Origin: a virus
Virus record (IMG/VR): IMGVR_UViG_3300042338_000470
Location: 1-31,269 of that record
Reading direction: 5' to 3' (one strand)
Length of the DNA stretch: 31,269 bases
The stretch's first letter is position 1, and each line of letters starts with the position of its first letter. The notes under the pieces were generated by a model that did not search any database, had not been told where the DNA came from, and saw only the letters and a program-made list of their open reading frames with translations. A program made the translations under genes and the position numbers. Below are positions 15,863 to 23,953 of the stretch, piece by piece.

Positions 15863-17073
15863 ATTACGAAGTAAGGCTTCTAAATTCCATTGTTGATACG
15901 CAAGACTACACTGGCGCAGTAAATGGCGGTGTTGAGAATGTATTTCTAGAGTACAGAGATGTGTGGAACTTTATTGTTTCTCACTATGAATCTCACAGCA
16001 AGGTGCCGTCAAAAGAGACTATTAAGCAGCATCATGGCGATTTTGAGTTCATCCTGACTCCAGAGCCCCTTGCTTATTATATTGATGAAGCGAAGAAAGA
16101 GTCTCTCTCTTATCAAACAAGAGGGATTGTCGCTAAGGCACACGGGCTCATCAATGAGTCAGGACCGAAAGAGGCGCTATCGTTTTTGATGGAAGAGACT
16201 TCTAAGCTTTATAAGTTCTCCTCTAATCTCAAAGACACTGATCTTGCTGGTGAATGGAAAGATCGGGCTAATGACTTGAGGGCGCGATCTCTTAACCCTA
16301 AGAAAATTGCTGGAGTCCCAAGTGGGATTGATGTTATTGACAAGGTGTTTGGTGGTTGGCAACCCGGCGACTTTATAGTACTGCTCGGTTGGACTGGTGT
16401 TGGTAAGTCATTCATTGCAAGACTATTCGCTGTCAACGCATGGAAAGCTGGCTACAGACCGTTGATCATTTCTCTTGAAATGAATAAGCAACAAGAGGGG
16501 CAGAGACTGGATACATTGCTAAACAATGGGGAAGGTCACTTTACCAATACCGATTTAATCAAGGCAAACCCAGGCATTGTCGATGGATATGAAAAGTGGG
16601 CTCAGAGTACATTTGACGGTAAGCATGCTATTCATCTTGTTACATCAGAGGGTCTTGAGACTGCTGACCAAAACATGGTGCAGGCGAAGATTGATCAGTA
16701 TCACCCTGATATGGTAATTCTTGACTACCACAGCCTCTTTGATGATTCAAGCGGGGCTAAGAATGAGACCGAGAAAGCAAAGAATTTGTCTAAGGCATTC
16801 AAGAGGATTGCTGTTAAAAATGGTATTCCGATTATCGATGTTGCGGCAGTAACAATGTCGGAGGGACACTCTGAACGCCCGCCTGAGCTGGAAGAGGTTG
16901 CATGGAGTAAGCAATTGGCTTATGATGCCGACCTTGTTCTTGCGATCCATAGAGAGCCATCCTCGGACCTGTTCCAAGTAGTATCTAGGAAAGTTCGCCG
17001 CGCATCCCATTTCGGGTTCTATCTCAGATGGAACTTGGAGACTGGTAAGTGGGTGGAAGAGTGGGATATCTAA
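15859..17073 (+). CDS. dnaB-like: Replicative DNA helicase, DnaB type
   Basis: A 404-residue hexameric helicase that unwinds DNA at the replication fork. The GTG start overlaps the previous stop (GTGA) behind GGAG. A short helical N-terminal domain (residues 1-115) is followed by a linker and the RecA-type ATPase core. Walker A is GWTGVGKS with Lys183. Walker B is MVILDYHS with Asp289. Before these lies GVPSGIDVIDKVFGGWQPGD, typical of DnaB/Twinkle-like helicases. The length is a little below the bacterial DnaB norm (about 450-470), consistent with a shortened N-terminal domain. It would work with the primase encoded two genes downstream. Confidence 0.88.
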   Translation: MNYEVRLLNSIVDTQDYTGAVNGGVENVFLEYRDVWNFIVSHYESHSKVPSKETIKQHHGDFEFILTPEPLAYYIDEAKKESLSYQTRGIVAKAHGLINESGPKEALSFLMEETSKLYKFSSNLKDTDLAGEWKDRANDLRARSLNPKKIAGVPSGIDVIDKVFGGWQPGDFIVLLGWTGVGKSFIARLFAVNAWKAGYRPLIISLEMNKQQEGQRLDTLLNNGEGHFTNTDLIKANPGIVDGYEKWAQSTFDGKHAIHLVTSEGLETADQNMVQAKIDQYHPDMVILDYHSLFDDSSGAKNETEKAKNLSKAFKRIAVKNGIPIIDVAAVTMSEGHSERPPELEEVAWSKQLAYDADLVLAIHREPSSDLFQVVSRKVRRASHFGFYLRWNLETGKWVEEWDI

Positions 17074-17240
17074 TGACCATTATTGCCGAGGGAGAGGTTA
17101 ATGATATTGAAACACTTAACAGGATACGAGGGTGGATTGAAGACGAGGCCCGTGGTAAATATGGTAATTTTGAAAAAACTACTTTAACAACAGATTATGA
17201 TGCGACTAGAAATGTCTATCAATTTAAACTCCACATCTAA
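17073..17240 (+). CDS. Small acidic protein, unknown
   Basis: A 55-residue protein whose ATG at 17073 overlaps the helicase stop (TAATG); an in-frame GTG at 17049 would extend it into the helicase and is less likely. The sequence begins MTIIAEGEVNDIETLNRIRGWIEDEARG. It has no recognisable domain, no Cys and no signal. It overlaps the primase gene by up to 44 bases. Sitting between helicase and primase it may be a replication accessory, but nothing in the sequence shows that. Confidence 0.5.
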   Translation: MTIIAEGEVNDIETLNRIRGWIEDEARGKYGNFEKTTLTTDYDATRNVYQFKLHI

Positions 17241-18132
17241 CTCGATAGAGTCAGAGATATTGTCTTTGTTCAGCAGTTACAATGTTGCTGTTCAAAGCGC
17301 TACTGGCGAAGAGTTGAATGTTTACTGCCCGTTCCATAGAAACACCCATAGTGCCGCTATGTATATAAATGTAAGGACAGGACTATGGCAATGCTTCAAC
17401 CCATCTTGCGGGAAGAAAGGTAACTTTAGACAGCTGTATTTCAACCTAACCGGCAAGGCATATAGTAAGCATGTTGAGCTAGACAGGCATAAATTAGATC
17501 GAGATCTCAATACATACTTGTACAAGGTGGATGAGGATCAACCTTTGTCCATTGAAAATCTTGAAATTGATTACGAAAAAGATATTTCATTGTTAAGAAC
17601 AATGTGCGAAAGAGGCTTGGCGATAGATACAATGATGCATTTCGAGGTTGGTTTTTCGGTTGAGAAAAACAGAGTGACCATACCCGTTAGGTCTAGTAGC
17701 CATGAAGTCGTGGGGTTGATAGGGAGAGCTGTTGAGCCATCCCAGCAACCTCGGTATCTATACAACAAGGGCTTCAAAAGGGCTGATGTGTTATTCAATA
17801 TCAACAACGCAAAAAATTATAATTCAGTTATAATTGTTGAGGGCAGTGTAGACTGCATGTTTGTGCATCAGGCTGGATTTCCAAATGTCGTTGCGACACT
17901 AGGCGCTGCTGTTTCAAAAAAGCAGGGCGATATGATAAGAAGATTTTTTGATAAAATTACTTTATTTTGTGATAACGATGAGGCTGGCATGGCGATGAGA
18001 TATGCTATGATAGAGATGTGCCGAGGCAAAGAAATCTCGGTAGCAAGAATCCCCGAAGGAGTTAAAGACCCTGCGGAGATGACTAAAGAGCAAATAATAA
18101 ATGCAATTAACAACAAAGAAATAATTATATAG
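17197..18132 (+). CDS. dnaG-like: DNA primase, DnaG type (zinc finger + TOPRIM)
   Basis: A 311-residue primase that makes RNA primers for DNA synthesis. The N-terminal zinc site is Cys44-Pro-Phe-His47, Cys66 and Cys71, as in the CHC2 family. The TOPRIM core has VEGSVD (Glu215) and CDNDEAG (Asp259, Asp261), the metal-binding triad. There is no C-terminal helicase-interaction domain; the protein stops soon after TOPRIM, about half the length of bacterial DnaG. A second in-frame ATG at 17212 is an equally possible start; neither has a good ribosome site. It lies between the helicase and the probable SSB in one transcription unit. Confidence 0.88.
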   Translation: MMRLEMSINLNSTSNSIESEILSLFSSYNVAVQSATGEELNVYCPFHRNTHSAAMYINVRTGLWQCFNPSCGKKGNFRQLYFNLTGKAYSKHVELDRHKLDRDLNTYLYKVDEDQPLSIENLEIDYEKDISLLRTMCERGLAIDTMMHFEVGFSVEKNRVTIPVRSSSHEVVGLIGRAVEPSQQPRYLYNKGFKRADVLFNINNAKNYNSVIIVEGSVDCMFVHQAGFPNVVATLGAAVSKKQGDMIRRFFDKITLFCDNDEAGMAMRYAMIEMCRGKEISVARIPEGVKDPAEMTKEQIINAINNKEIII

Positions 18133-18135
18133 GAG
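18131..18135 (+). promoter_or_regulatory. Strong ribosome binding site for the SSB-like gene
   Basis: AGGAG six bases before the ATG at 18142, in a clean nine-base gap. Most neighbours instead start by stop-start overlap. This suggests independent, high-level translation of an abundant protein. Confidence 0.75.
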
Positions 18136-18141
18136 ACAAAT

Positions 18142-18783
18142 ATGTCATTTCAATCATTAAAATCATTAAAGGACTTAGAGAAGTCCGTAACAAAAACAGG
18201 TACAAATACTGGTCCTAAGAAATTCTTTACGGTTCAGTCAGGACAGTCATACAGAATTCGATTCCGTCAGGAGTTAACAGAGGATTCTAAAAATTACAAC
18301 GATGAGACTGGGACAGCAATTAATGTCCCCGTAATTACTTCCCCAATCAACTGGAAGTGGAGAGTAGCTTCCACTGCTGGCTTGGAAAAGTATAATTATC
18401 GTTGCTGGGGTACTGAGCAATCCGCAGTGGATAAGGCATGGAGACCAAAGCCTCATCTGCTTATCAATATTGCTGTTGAAATGGAGCCGGGTGTTTGGGA
18501 ACCAAGAGTTCTTGACACGACTTTCAATCAACGCCATATTGGTTTAACTCTTATTGAGTATGCTAAAGAATTTGGCACCATCACGGATCGCTTTTATAAG
18601 TATTCACGAACAGGCTCCGCTGCGTCAGATACGAACTATTCGCTAATTCCGCTGGATTCTTCAGCTGAACCACAGCAAATTACGGATTTGCCGATGCACC
18701 AATTGGATACTGTCTACTTGATGCTTCCATATGAAAAGCAACAAATGTTCCTCACCACTGGTGAAATGAAAGACTCCTGGTAG
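18142..18783 (+). CDS. Probable single-stranded DNA-binding protein
   Basis: A 213-residue protein encoded between the primase and the polymerase. It begins SFQSLKSLKDLEKSVTK, followed by FFTVQSGQSYRIRFRQEL, which looks like the first strand of an OB-like fold. It is rich in aromatic and basic residues (NWKWRV, YNYRCWG, WRPKPHL), as ssDNA-binding proteins are. Proteins of this kind are annotated as ssDNA-binding in actinophages and cyanophages. The family assignment rests on position, composition and a consensus ribosome site rather than on a catalytic motif. A terminator follows directly, so this is the last gene of its transcription unit. It ends GEMKDSW, without the long acidic tail of many SSBs. 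Confidence 0.55.
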   Translation: MSFQSLKSLKDLEKSVTKTGTNTGPKKFFTVQSGQSYRIRFRQELTEDSKNYNDETGTAINVPVITSPINWKWRVASTAGLEKYNYRCWGTEQSAVDKAWRPKPHLLINIAVEMEPGVWEPRVLDTTFNQRHIGLTLIEYAKEFGTITDRFYKYSRTGSAASDTNYSLIPLDSSAEPQQITDLPMHQLDTVYLMLPYEKQQMFLTTGEMKDSW

Positions 18784-18793
18784 TCCGTAGCAC

Positions 18794-18826
18794 AAAGGGG
18801 AGGGCGCAAGCCCTCCTCTTTTGCAT
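18794..18826 (+). terminator. Rho-independent terminator with GNRA loop
   Basis: A 12-pair stem (18794-18805 with 18810-18821, one G-T pair) is closed by a GCAA tetraloop, an exceptionally stable loop. A T-rich run follows (TTTGCATTTTT). It lies 11 bases after the SSB-like gene and separates it from the HAD gene. The A-rich 5' base of the stem means it could also work partly on the opposite strand. Confidence 0.9.
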
Positions 18827-18850
18827 TTTTAAGCGTAAATTAAGGATGTA

Positions 18851-19393
18851 ATGAAATTAGTAAATAAATCCATTGTATTGGATCTTGACGGGGTTATTGC
18901 CGACATAGACAAATCGGTCTCCAACTACTTGCAGCAAGATGGTTCAGTTGACGACCCCAGTTATGCTGAGTGGTTTACAACAAACACTAAGAGCCCAGAG
19001 GCTCTAAAGTTATTTGGTAATTCTCTTTTTTGGAAAAATATTAAGCCATTCTCTGACGCTTTTTTTCAAATAAACTATTGGGCTAGTATCGGTTATGAGA
19101 TCAATGTTGTCACTGCGAGGCGACAAGAAGCTTCTGTTAAAGAAGCAATGCCTTGGCTGAATAAATGGCATATCGAGATACATGAAATATATTTTGCTGA
19201 ATATGGTAAGAAAATAGACATTGTAAAAAATATAGATCCCATTTTTGTAGTTGAGGATAATCCTGAAGAAATAAAAGTATTAGAAAGTTGCGGGGTGAAA
19301 TGTTTCCTTAGAGCTGCATGGTATAATCAGTCTAGTTGGAACGACTTTACGACCATTGAGTCCTTATACGATATTGATTTGGAGAATTTATGA
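18851..19393 (+). CDS. HAD-family phosphatase, nucleotidase-like
   Basis: A 180-residue HAD hydrolase with AAGGA before the ATG. Motif I is VLDLDGVIAD (nucleophile Asp11, acid Asp13). Motif II is the Thr in VVTARR. Motif III is a Lys in the KKIDIVK segment, and motif IV is VVEDNPEE. The size and a small cap between motifs I and II fit 5'(3')-deoxyribonucleotidase or polynucleotide 3'-phosphatase-like phage enzymes. It overlaps the DNA polymerase gene by four bases, so nucleotide salvage or DNA-end repair are both plausible. Sugar-phosphate substrates are also possible given the glycosyltransferases nearby. Confidence 0.8.
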   Translation: MKLVNKSIVLDLDGVIADIDKSVSNYLQQDGSVDDPSYAEWFTTNTKSPEALKLFGNSLFWKNIKPFSDAFFQINYWASIGYEINVVTARRQEASVKEAMPWLNKWHIEIHEIYFAEYGKKIDIVKNIDPIFVVEDNPEEIKVLESCGVKCFLRAAWYNQSSWNDFTTIESLYDIDLENL

Positions 19394-22300
19394 CAGACTT
19401 TGTTCACCTACATTGTCACTCTGAGTACTCACTGTTAGACGGTATGTCTACACCCGAGGAGATTGCTAAGATAACAAGCACCAACGGTCAGTTCGCCGCT
19501 GCGATTACTGACCACGGCACTATGGGCGGGGTATTGAAGTTTCAAGATGCTTGTGTAGCAAATGATGTAAAGCCTTTGTTTGGCATAGAAGCCTATTTCG
19601 TACCATCAATAGAATCTGACTCCGAGGATAGGAGTGAGCGCTTCCATTTGATTCTTCTGGCTAAGAATAACGAAGGTCTTAAGAAGCTATTCAAGATGAA
19701 TCAAAAGGCTTGGGGTAGTAATTTTTACTATAAGCCAAGAATGGATTTCGCTCTGCTTGAGGAATTTGTTGATGGCGACATTATCTCGTTATCAGGGTGT
19801 ATGGGTAGTGCTATATCCAAGGCAATTATGGCGGGCGATACTGCCCGTGCAGAGCAGCTGTCTGAAAGGTTTATAAAGATATTCAAGGATGATTTCTATT
19901 ATGAAATGCAAGCTTGGAACCCAAAGGATTTAAATGACGGGTTAATTGATTTAGCAAACGCTTATAACAGACCTGTACTTGCTACGGCAGATTGCCATTT
20001 CCCTAGTAAGAAAGATAAGGGCTGTGAAGAGATTCTGCTGATGCTTTCTCAGTTCCCAGGCCTATCTGCCGCAGACCAGCGCCATGCTAAGGACCATGCC
20101 GATTGCTTGCACAACCCATCCCTAGATATGGTGGCGAAAATCAACAATATGTATCCTAACAGGCATCTTAGGTTTGATGAGATTAACCCGTATGTGGCTC
20201 ATGCTGATGAGGTGGCTTCTTGGTTTAAAGATGCTGGGTATGATCGGCTTGATATTCTGGAAAATACGATGGAGGTTGCCGAGAAGTGTACGGCTCGGAT
20301 GGAAAAGCGTAAGAATCTTTTGCCGAAGTATATGAAGGCGTTGGATTCGGATTATTATTTGTCGGAAATTACGCATTTTAGTTTGAAGGAATCGGGTTTG
20401 GATAGTGATGTGTATCGTCAACGGCTGGATGATGAGTTGTCGATTATTAAGCAGCTTGGTTTTGCGGACTATTTTTTGATTGTGTGGGATTTGGTGAAGT
20501 GGGCTGATGCGAATGGTATTGGTCGTGGTACTGGTCGTGGTTCTGTTGGCGGTAGTTTGATGGCGTTTTTGTTGAACATCACGGAAGTTGATCCGATTAA
20601 ATATAATTTGTTGTTTGCTCGTTTTATTAATCCTGAGCGCAATGACTATCCGGATATTGACTTGGACTTTGAAGATAAGAGGCGTGATGAGATTAAAACT
20701 TATCTTGCTACTTGTTGGGGCGAGGATAATGTTGCGGCAATTTCTATTTATGGTACTTTCAAGGCGAAGAGTGCGGTTAAAGATGTTGCAAGAGTGCTGC
20801 AAGTTCCGTATGCCGAAATCAATTCGATCACCCCGTTTTTTGAAACGATTGATGAACTTAAAGCCACCGAGAAGGGAAAGGTGTTTGGCAAGAAGTATCC
20901 CGATGTTGTGCCGTTGGCTTCAAGGCTGGAGAATCGTATTCGTACCGTTGGGGTGCATGCGGCGGGCATGGTGGTTTCTTCTGTTCCTTTGACCGATGTT
21001 TGCCCCGTTGAATCTCGCAAGGATTCTCAAGGCGGGGAGCGTTCGGCGGTTACAGCTTTTGCAATGGAAGATGCCGAAGCCGTTGGGCTTATTAAAATAG
21101 ATATTTTGGGTCTAAAGACCGTATCTGTGATTAAAGATTGCTTAGCGAAGATTCAGGAGCGTCTGGGGATTGATGTGCGAGCCCAATCACTTGGTCTGGA
21201 TGATCAAAGGGTGTTTGAAAACTTTAATAATATTAACACCGTGGGTATCTTTCAGGCGGATGCGGCTGCCTATAGAAACCTTATTGAAAGAATGGGTATT
21301 GATAACTTTAATGACCTTGTTGTTTCCAATGCCTTAGTCCGACCCGGCGCTTTGCTTTCTCAAGGCAAGCGGTATATCGATTGTAAAAAGGGTGAGGCTA
21401 AACCTAAGTATCCGAATGATATTGTAAAACCAATTCTTGAGGAAACATACGGTACGGTCATTTTTCAAGAGCAATTGATGCAGATGGCGGTGCTGTTGGC
21501 AGACTTCACATGGTCCGAGGCCGACTCCCTTAGAAAGATCATTGGTAAGAAGCGTGATATTGCTGAGTTCGCCAAGTTTAAAGACAAGTTTGTAAGTAAT
21601 AAATATCTCACCCCAGCTCAATCCGAAAAGATATGGGCTGAGTTTGAAATGTCGGCATTGTATATGTTTAATAAATCTCATGCTGTTGCCTATTCACTTA
21701 TGTCGTATCAAACAATGTGGTTGAAGATTAATTACCCGTTGGAATTTATTTGGTCGCTTCTTTATAACGAGTCGGCATCTGACAAGATCACGGCATACTT
21801 GATGGAAGCACAAAGACTTGGTCTTAAAATATACGCCCCTGACATTAACAAGTCAGAGGAGTTCTTCTCAATGTCTCTCCCCGATGAAGAAGAGGGAATT
21901 AGATTTGGATTAGCCAATGTCACTGGATGTGGTTCTAGTGCGATTAAAGAAATCACAACCAAGCGCCCGTTTAATTCATTTGAGGAATTTAATAATAAGT
22001 GTTCCAAGACGGCAATAAAAGCACCACTGCGAGAGAACTTCGATAAAGTCGGCGCGTTTAAATCGATAGGTCATGTCTCCCAGTTTGATAATGAAAAGTA
22101 TTACCTACCAATCCTTGGGTTCCCTATCGCTGCCAATCAGCACAAAACTGCTATTGATGAATTTGTAGAAAACGCCGTAGACTTTCATGAAACAATTTCA
22201 AACCTTACTTTAATTAAAGCAGTTGTGCGTTCCACAAAGAAAGCTACTGGGTACTTGAGAGTTGAGTTTGAAGATCACTCGGGTTCCTGCACGGTCTTTG

Positions 22301-22791
22301 GAGAACGCAATACCGAACTCGCCCAGAGGGATTATGTTTATGCTCTTATCGGGGATAGAACATTACATGCCTACTGTGATGTCTATCAGGCAGAAGATTC
22401 TAATCTGTTTAACATTATGATGCTCAAGAAGCATGGTATTGATCATAAGTACGCTTGGCTTTATGATCACGGCATTGGTTATGTAACTGATGAAAAAACA
22501 CTGGCATATGTGTTTAATATTAGAAGCTTCACTACCTCGTCGGGCAAAGAGATGGCAAGCGTCTATTGCTGGGATGGCAAGCAATTCTTTAAGATCGTAG
22601 TCTTTGCCGCAGTGTATAAGAAAGTTAAGCAGATGCTTAAGGAAAATGAGTGGTATGCCGTTCGTCTGTCAAAAGTTGAGGACAAGAATACTCTCAATCG
22701 CCTTGACTCGTACAAGCTTGAGTCGGCAGATAAAATCATTACGGTAGATGATTATGTCAAGAGAAAGAATCTTGTAAAAGAGAGTGTCTGA
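19390..22791 (+). CDS. dnaE-like: DNA polymerase III alpha subunit, DnaE type
   Basis: A 1133-residue family C replicative polymerase, about the length of bacterial DnaE. The N-terminal PHP domain keeps all nine metal ligands I can map: His8, His10, Asp17, His42, Glu67, His86, Cys137, Asp201 and His203. The polymerase core has GRGTGRGSVGGSL, then PDIDLDFEDKRR with the catalytic pair Asp424 and Asp426, and the third Asp571 in LIKIDILGLK. Later come the fingers (LRKIIGKKRD), a helix-hairpin-helix region and an OB-like domain from about residue 930 (LIKAVVRSTKK). It starts with ATG overlapping the HAD stop. Bases 20341-20600 use G/T-rich codons unlike the flanks. Confidence 0.95.
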   Translation: MTDFVHLHCHSEYSLLDGMSTPEEIAKITSTNGQFAAAITDHGTMGGVLKFQDACVANDVKPLFGIEAYFVPSIESDSEDRSERFHLILLAKNNEGLKKLFKMNQKAWGSNFYYKPRMDFALLEEFVDGDIISLSGCMGSAISKAIMAGDTARAEQLSERFIKIFKDDFYYEMQAWNPKDLNDGLIDLANAYNRPVLATADCHFPSKKDKGCEEILLMLSQFPGLSAADQRHAKDHADCLHNPSLDMVAKINNMYPNRHLRFDEINPYVAHADEVASWFKDAGYDRLDILENTMEVAEKCTARMEKRKNLLPKYMKALDSDYYLSEITHFSLKESGLDSDVYRQRLDDELSIIKQLGFADYFLIVWDLVKWADANGIGRGTGRGSVGGSLMAFLLNITEVDPIKYNLLFARFINPERNDYPDIDLDFEDKRRDEIKTYLATCWGEDNVAAISIYGTFKAKSAVKDVARVLQVPYAEINSITPFFETIDELKATEKGKVFGKKYPDVVPLASRLENRIRTVGVHAAGMVVSSVPLTDVCPVESRKDSQGGERSAVTAFAMEDAEAVGLIKIDILGLKTVSVIKDCLAKIQERLGIDVRAQSLGLDDQRVFENFNNINTVGIFQADAAAYRNLIERMGIDNFNDLVVSNALVRPGALLSQGKRYIDCKKGEAKPKYPNDIVKPILEETYGTVIFQEQLMQMAVLLADFTWSEADSLRKIIGKKRDIAEFAKFKDKFVSNKYLTPAQSEKIWAEFEMSALYMFNKSHAVAYSLMSYQTMWLKINYPLEFIWSLLYNESASDKITAYLMEAQRLGLKIYAPDINKSEEFFSMSLPDEEEGIRFGLANVTGCGSSAIKEITTKRPFNSFEEFNNKCSKTAIKAPLRENFDKVGAFKSIGHVSQFDNEKYYLPILGFPIAANQHKTAIDEFVENAVDFHETISNLTLIKAVVRSTKKATGYLRVEFEDHSGSCTVFGERNTELAQRDYVYALIGDRTLHAYCDVYQAEDSNLFNIMMLKKHGIDHKYAWLYDHGIGYVTDEKTLAYVFNIRSFTTSSGKEMASVYCWDGKQFFKIVVFAAVYKKVKQMLKENEWYAVRLSKVEDKNTLNRLDSYKLESADKIITVDDYVKRKNLVKESV

Positions 22792-23513
22792 TGCTTCTTA
22801 CAATATATATTCCAACATACAGAAGAGACTCTTTGGATTATTGCTTGGATAGTATAGTATCTCAAACTAATTCCAATGTTGAGATTATTGTATCTGACAA
22901 TGACCAAGATGGTTATGCAAGGCAAGTCGTTTATAAATACAAGGATTATATATCCGATTACTCCATAAGGAAACAAAATATTGGGTGTGATGGCAATTGC
23001 TTGTACGGCACAACAGTCGGGTCTGGCGAGTATGTATGGGTGATTGGTGATGACGATACCCTGCTCCCGGGTGCTATTGAAACAATACTCCCTATGCTGA
23101 ACGGAGTAGACAGGGTTATGCAATTTGCACCCTACTCTGGCGAAGTTATCCCTGGTTTTTCTGGTACAATGGCTGAGTTGATAAATAGTTTAAATGATAA
23201 ATCATTTTTAATTGCAGCAACACTTGCGAGTATGAATGTGTGGAGAAGGGATGTCATGGACTTTAGAACAGGAGTGAAGCACTTGGATTCTAGAAATGTT
23301 TTGGCTTGGGCTGGTCTCAATTGCAAGACAGTTAGTACCCCTAGCTCTCCAACAGTTTTAGTAAATGACACTAATCTGTTTGAATTTAAGGATTTTGATT
23401 GGGTTATGTTTGAATACTCAGACGCACTAGCTGATGCTAATAGTGTTGAGAGATTTACTTTTCATAGTGCAAATAAATGGAATTTCGTTAGCGCTTCATT
23501 GGAGAAAAAATGA
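22791..23513 (+). CDS. Glycosyltransferase family 2
   Basis: A 240-residue GT-A enzyme. The N-terminus IYIPTYRRDSLDYCLDSI binds the nucleotide. IIVSDNDQDG follows, then EYVWVIGDDDTLLPGAI, where the DDD triplet is the metal-binding DxD motif. These are classic GT2 features. The acceptor-binding C-terminal half is divergent, ending in a short basic tail. There is no membrane segment, so it acts in the cytoplasm. The start overlaps the polymerase stop (TGATG) and the gene overlaps the next by four bases. The acceptor is unknown: modified phage DNA bases, virion proteins and host glycans are all possible. Confidence 0.85.
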   Translation: MLLTIYIPTYRRDSLDYCLDSIVSQTNSNVEIIVSDNDQDGYARQVVYKYKDYISDYSIRKQNIGCDGNCLYGTTVGSGEYVWVIGDDDTLLPGAIETILPMLNGVDRVMQFAPYSGEVIPGFSGTMAELINSLNDKSFLIAATLASMNVWRRDVMDFRTGVKHLDSRNVLAWAGLNCKTVSTPSSPTVLVNDTNLFEFKDFDWVMFEYSDALADANSVERFTFHSANKWNFVSASLEKK

Positions 23514-23944
23514 TTGTATATACTGGTGGTACATTTGATCTGTTTCACTCAGGCCATGTTAGGTTATTAAAGAAGTGCAAAGATCTCGCTGGCAGAGGCG
23601 GGGAAGTTGTCGTTTCAGTAAATCCCAGTGAGTTCTGCGCCAGCTATAAAGAACCACCAATTTGTGATTTATTTGAAAGAATGGAAGTGGTCGCCTCATG
23701 TAAATGGGTTGATAAGGTTATCATCAATGTCGGTGAGGCTGATTCAAGACCCGCTATTCTAGAAGCAAAGCCAGACTTAATAGTTGTCGGCTCCGACTGG
23801 GAGAATAAGAATTACCATAAGCAAATGGGCTTCACCCAAGAGTGGTTGGATGAACAAGGTATTAAGGTTGTATTTGTGCCATACACAGAGGACATCTCGA
23901 CAACAGTTATTAAATCAAGAATTTTAGATAGAATGTTTCAATAA
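23510..23944 (+). CDS. Cytidylyltransferase-like nucleotidyltransferase
   Basis: A 144-residue enzyme of the HxGH nucleotidyltransferase family. TGGTFDLFHSGHVRLL (His13, His16) binds the phosphates and ISTTVIKSRI is the C-terminal ISSTxxR-type motif. The length fits single-domain enzymes such as glycerol-3-phosphate cytidylyltransferase (TagD) or the ADP-heptose synthase nucleotidyl domain. It would activate a sugar phosphate or polyol phosphate with CTP or ATP. It sits directly behind the GT2 gene with a four-base overlap, so it may supply that enzyme's donor. NMN adenylyltransferase (NAD salvage) is a less likely alternative, as its characteristic motifs are not obvious. Confidence 0.8.
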   Translation: MIVYTGGTFDLFHSGHVRLLKKCKDLAGRGGEVVVSVNPSEFCASYKEPPICDLFERMEVVASCKWVDKVIINVGEADSRPAILEAKPDLIVVGSDWENKNYHKQMGFTQEWLDEQGIKVVFVPYTEDISTTVIKSRILDRMFQ

Positions 23945-23949
23945 AGGAG
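23945..23949 (+). promoter_or_regulatory. Strong ribosome binding site for recA-like gene
   Basis: AGGAG-type site (AAGGAG) four to five bases before the ATG at 23954, in a nine-base gap just like that of the SSB-like gene. Confidence 0.7.
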
Positions 23950-23953
23950 AAAT

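Noticed and set aside
20122-20802. Antisense open frame of 226 codons
   Set aside because: It lies wholly inside the polymerase gene, where TTA, CTA and TCA codons are scarce in the G/T-rich patch; the protein is low in sense-like features (rich in Ile, Arg, Asn, Thr) and has no start signal.
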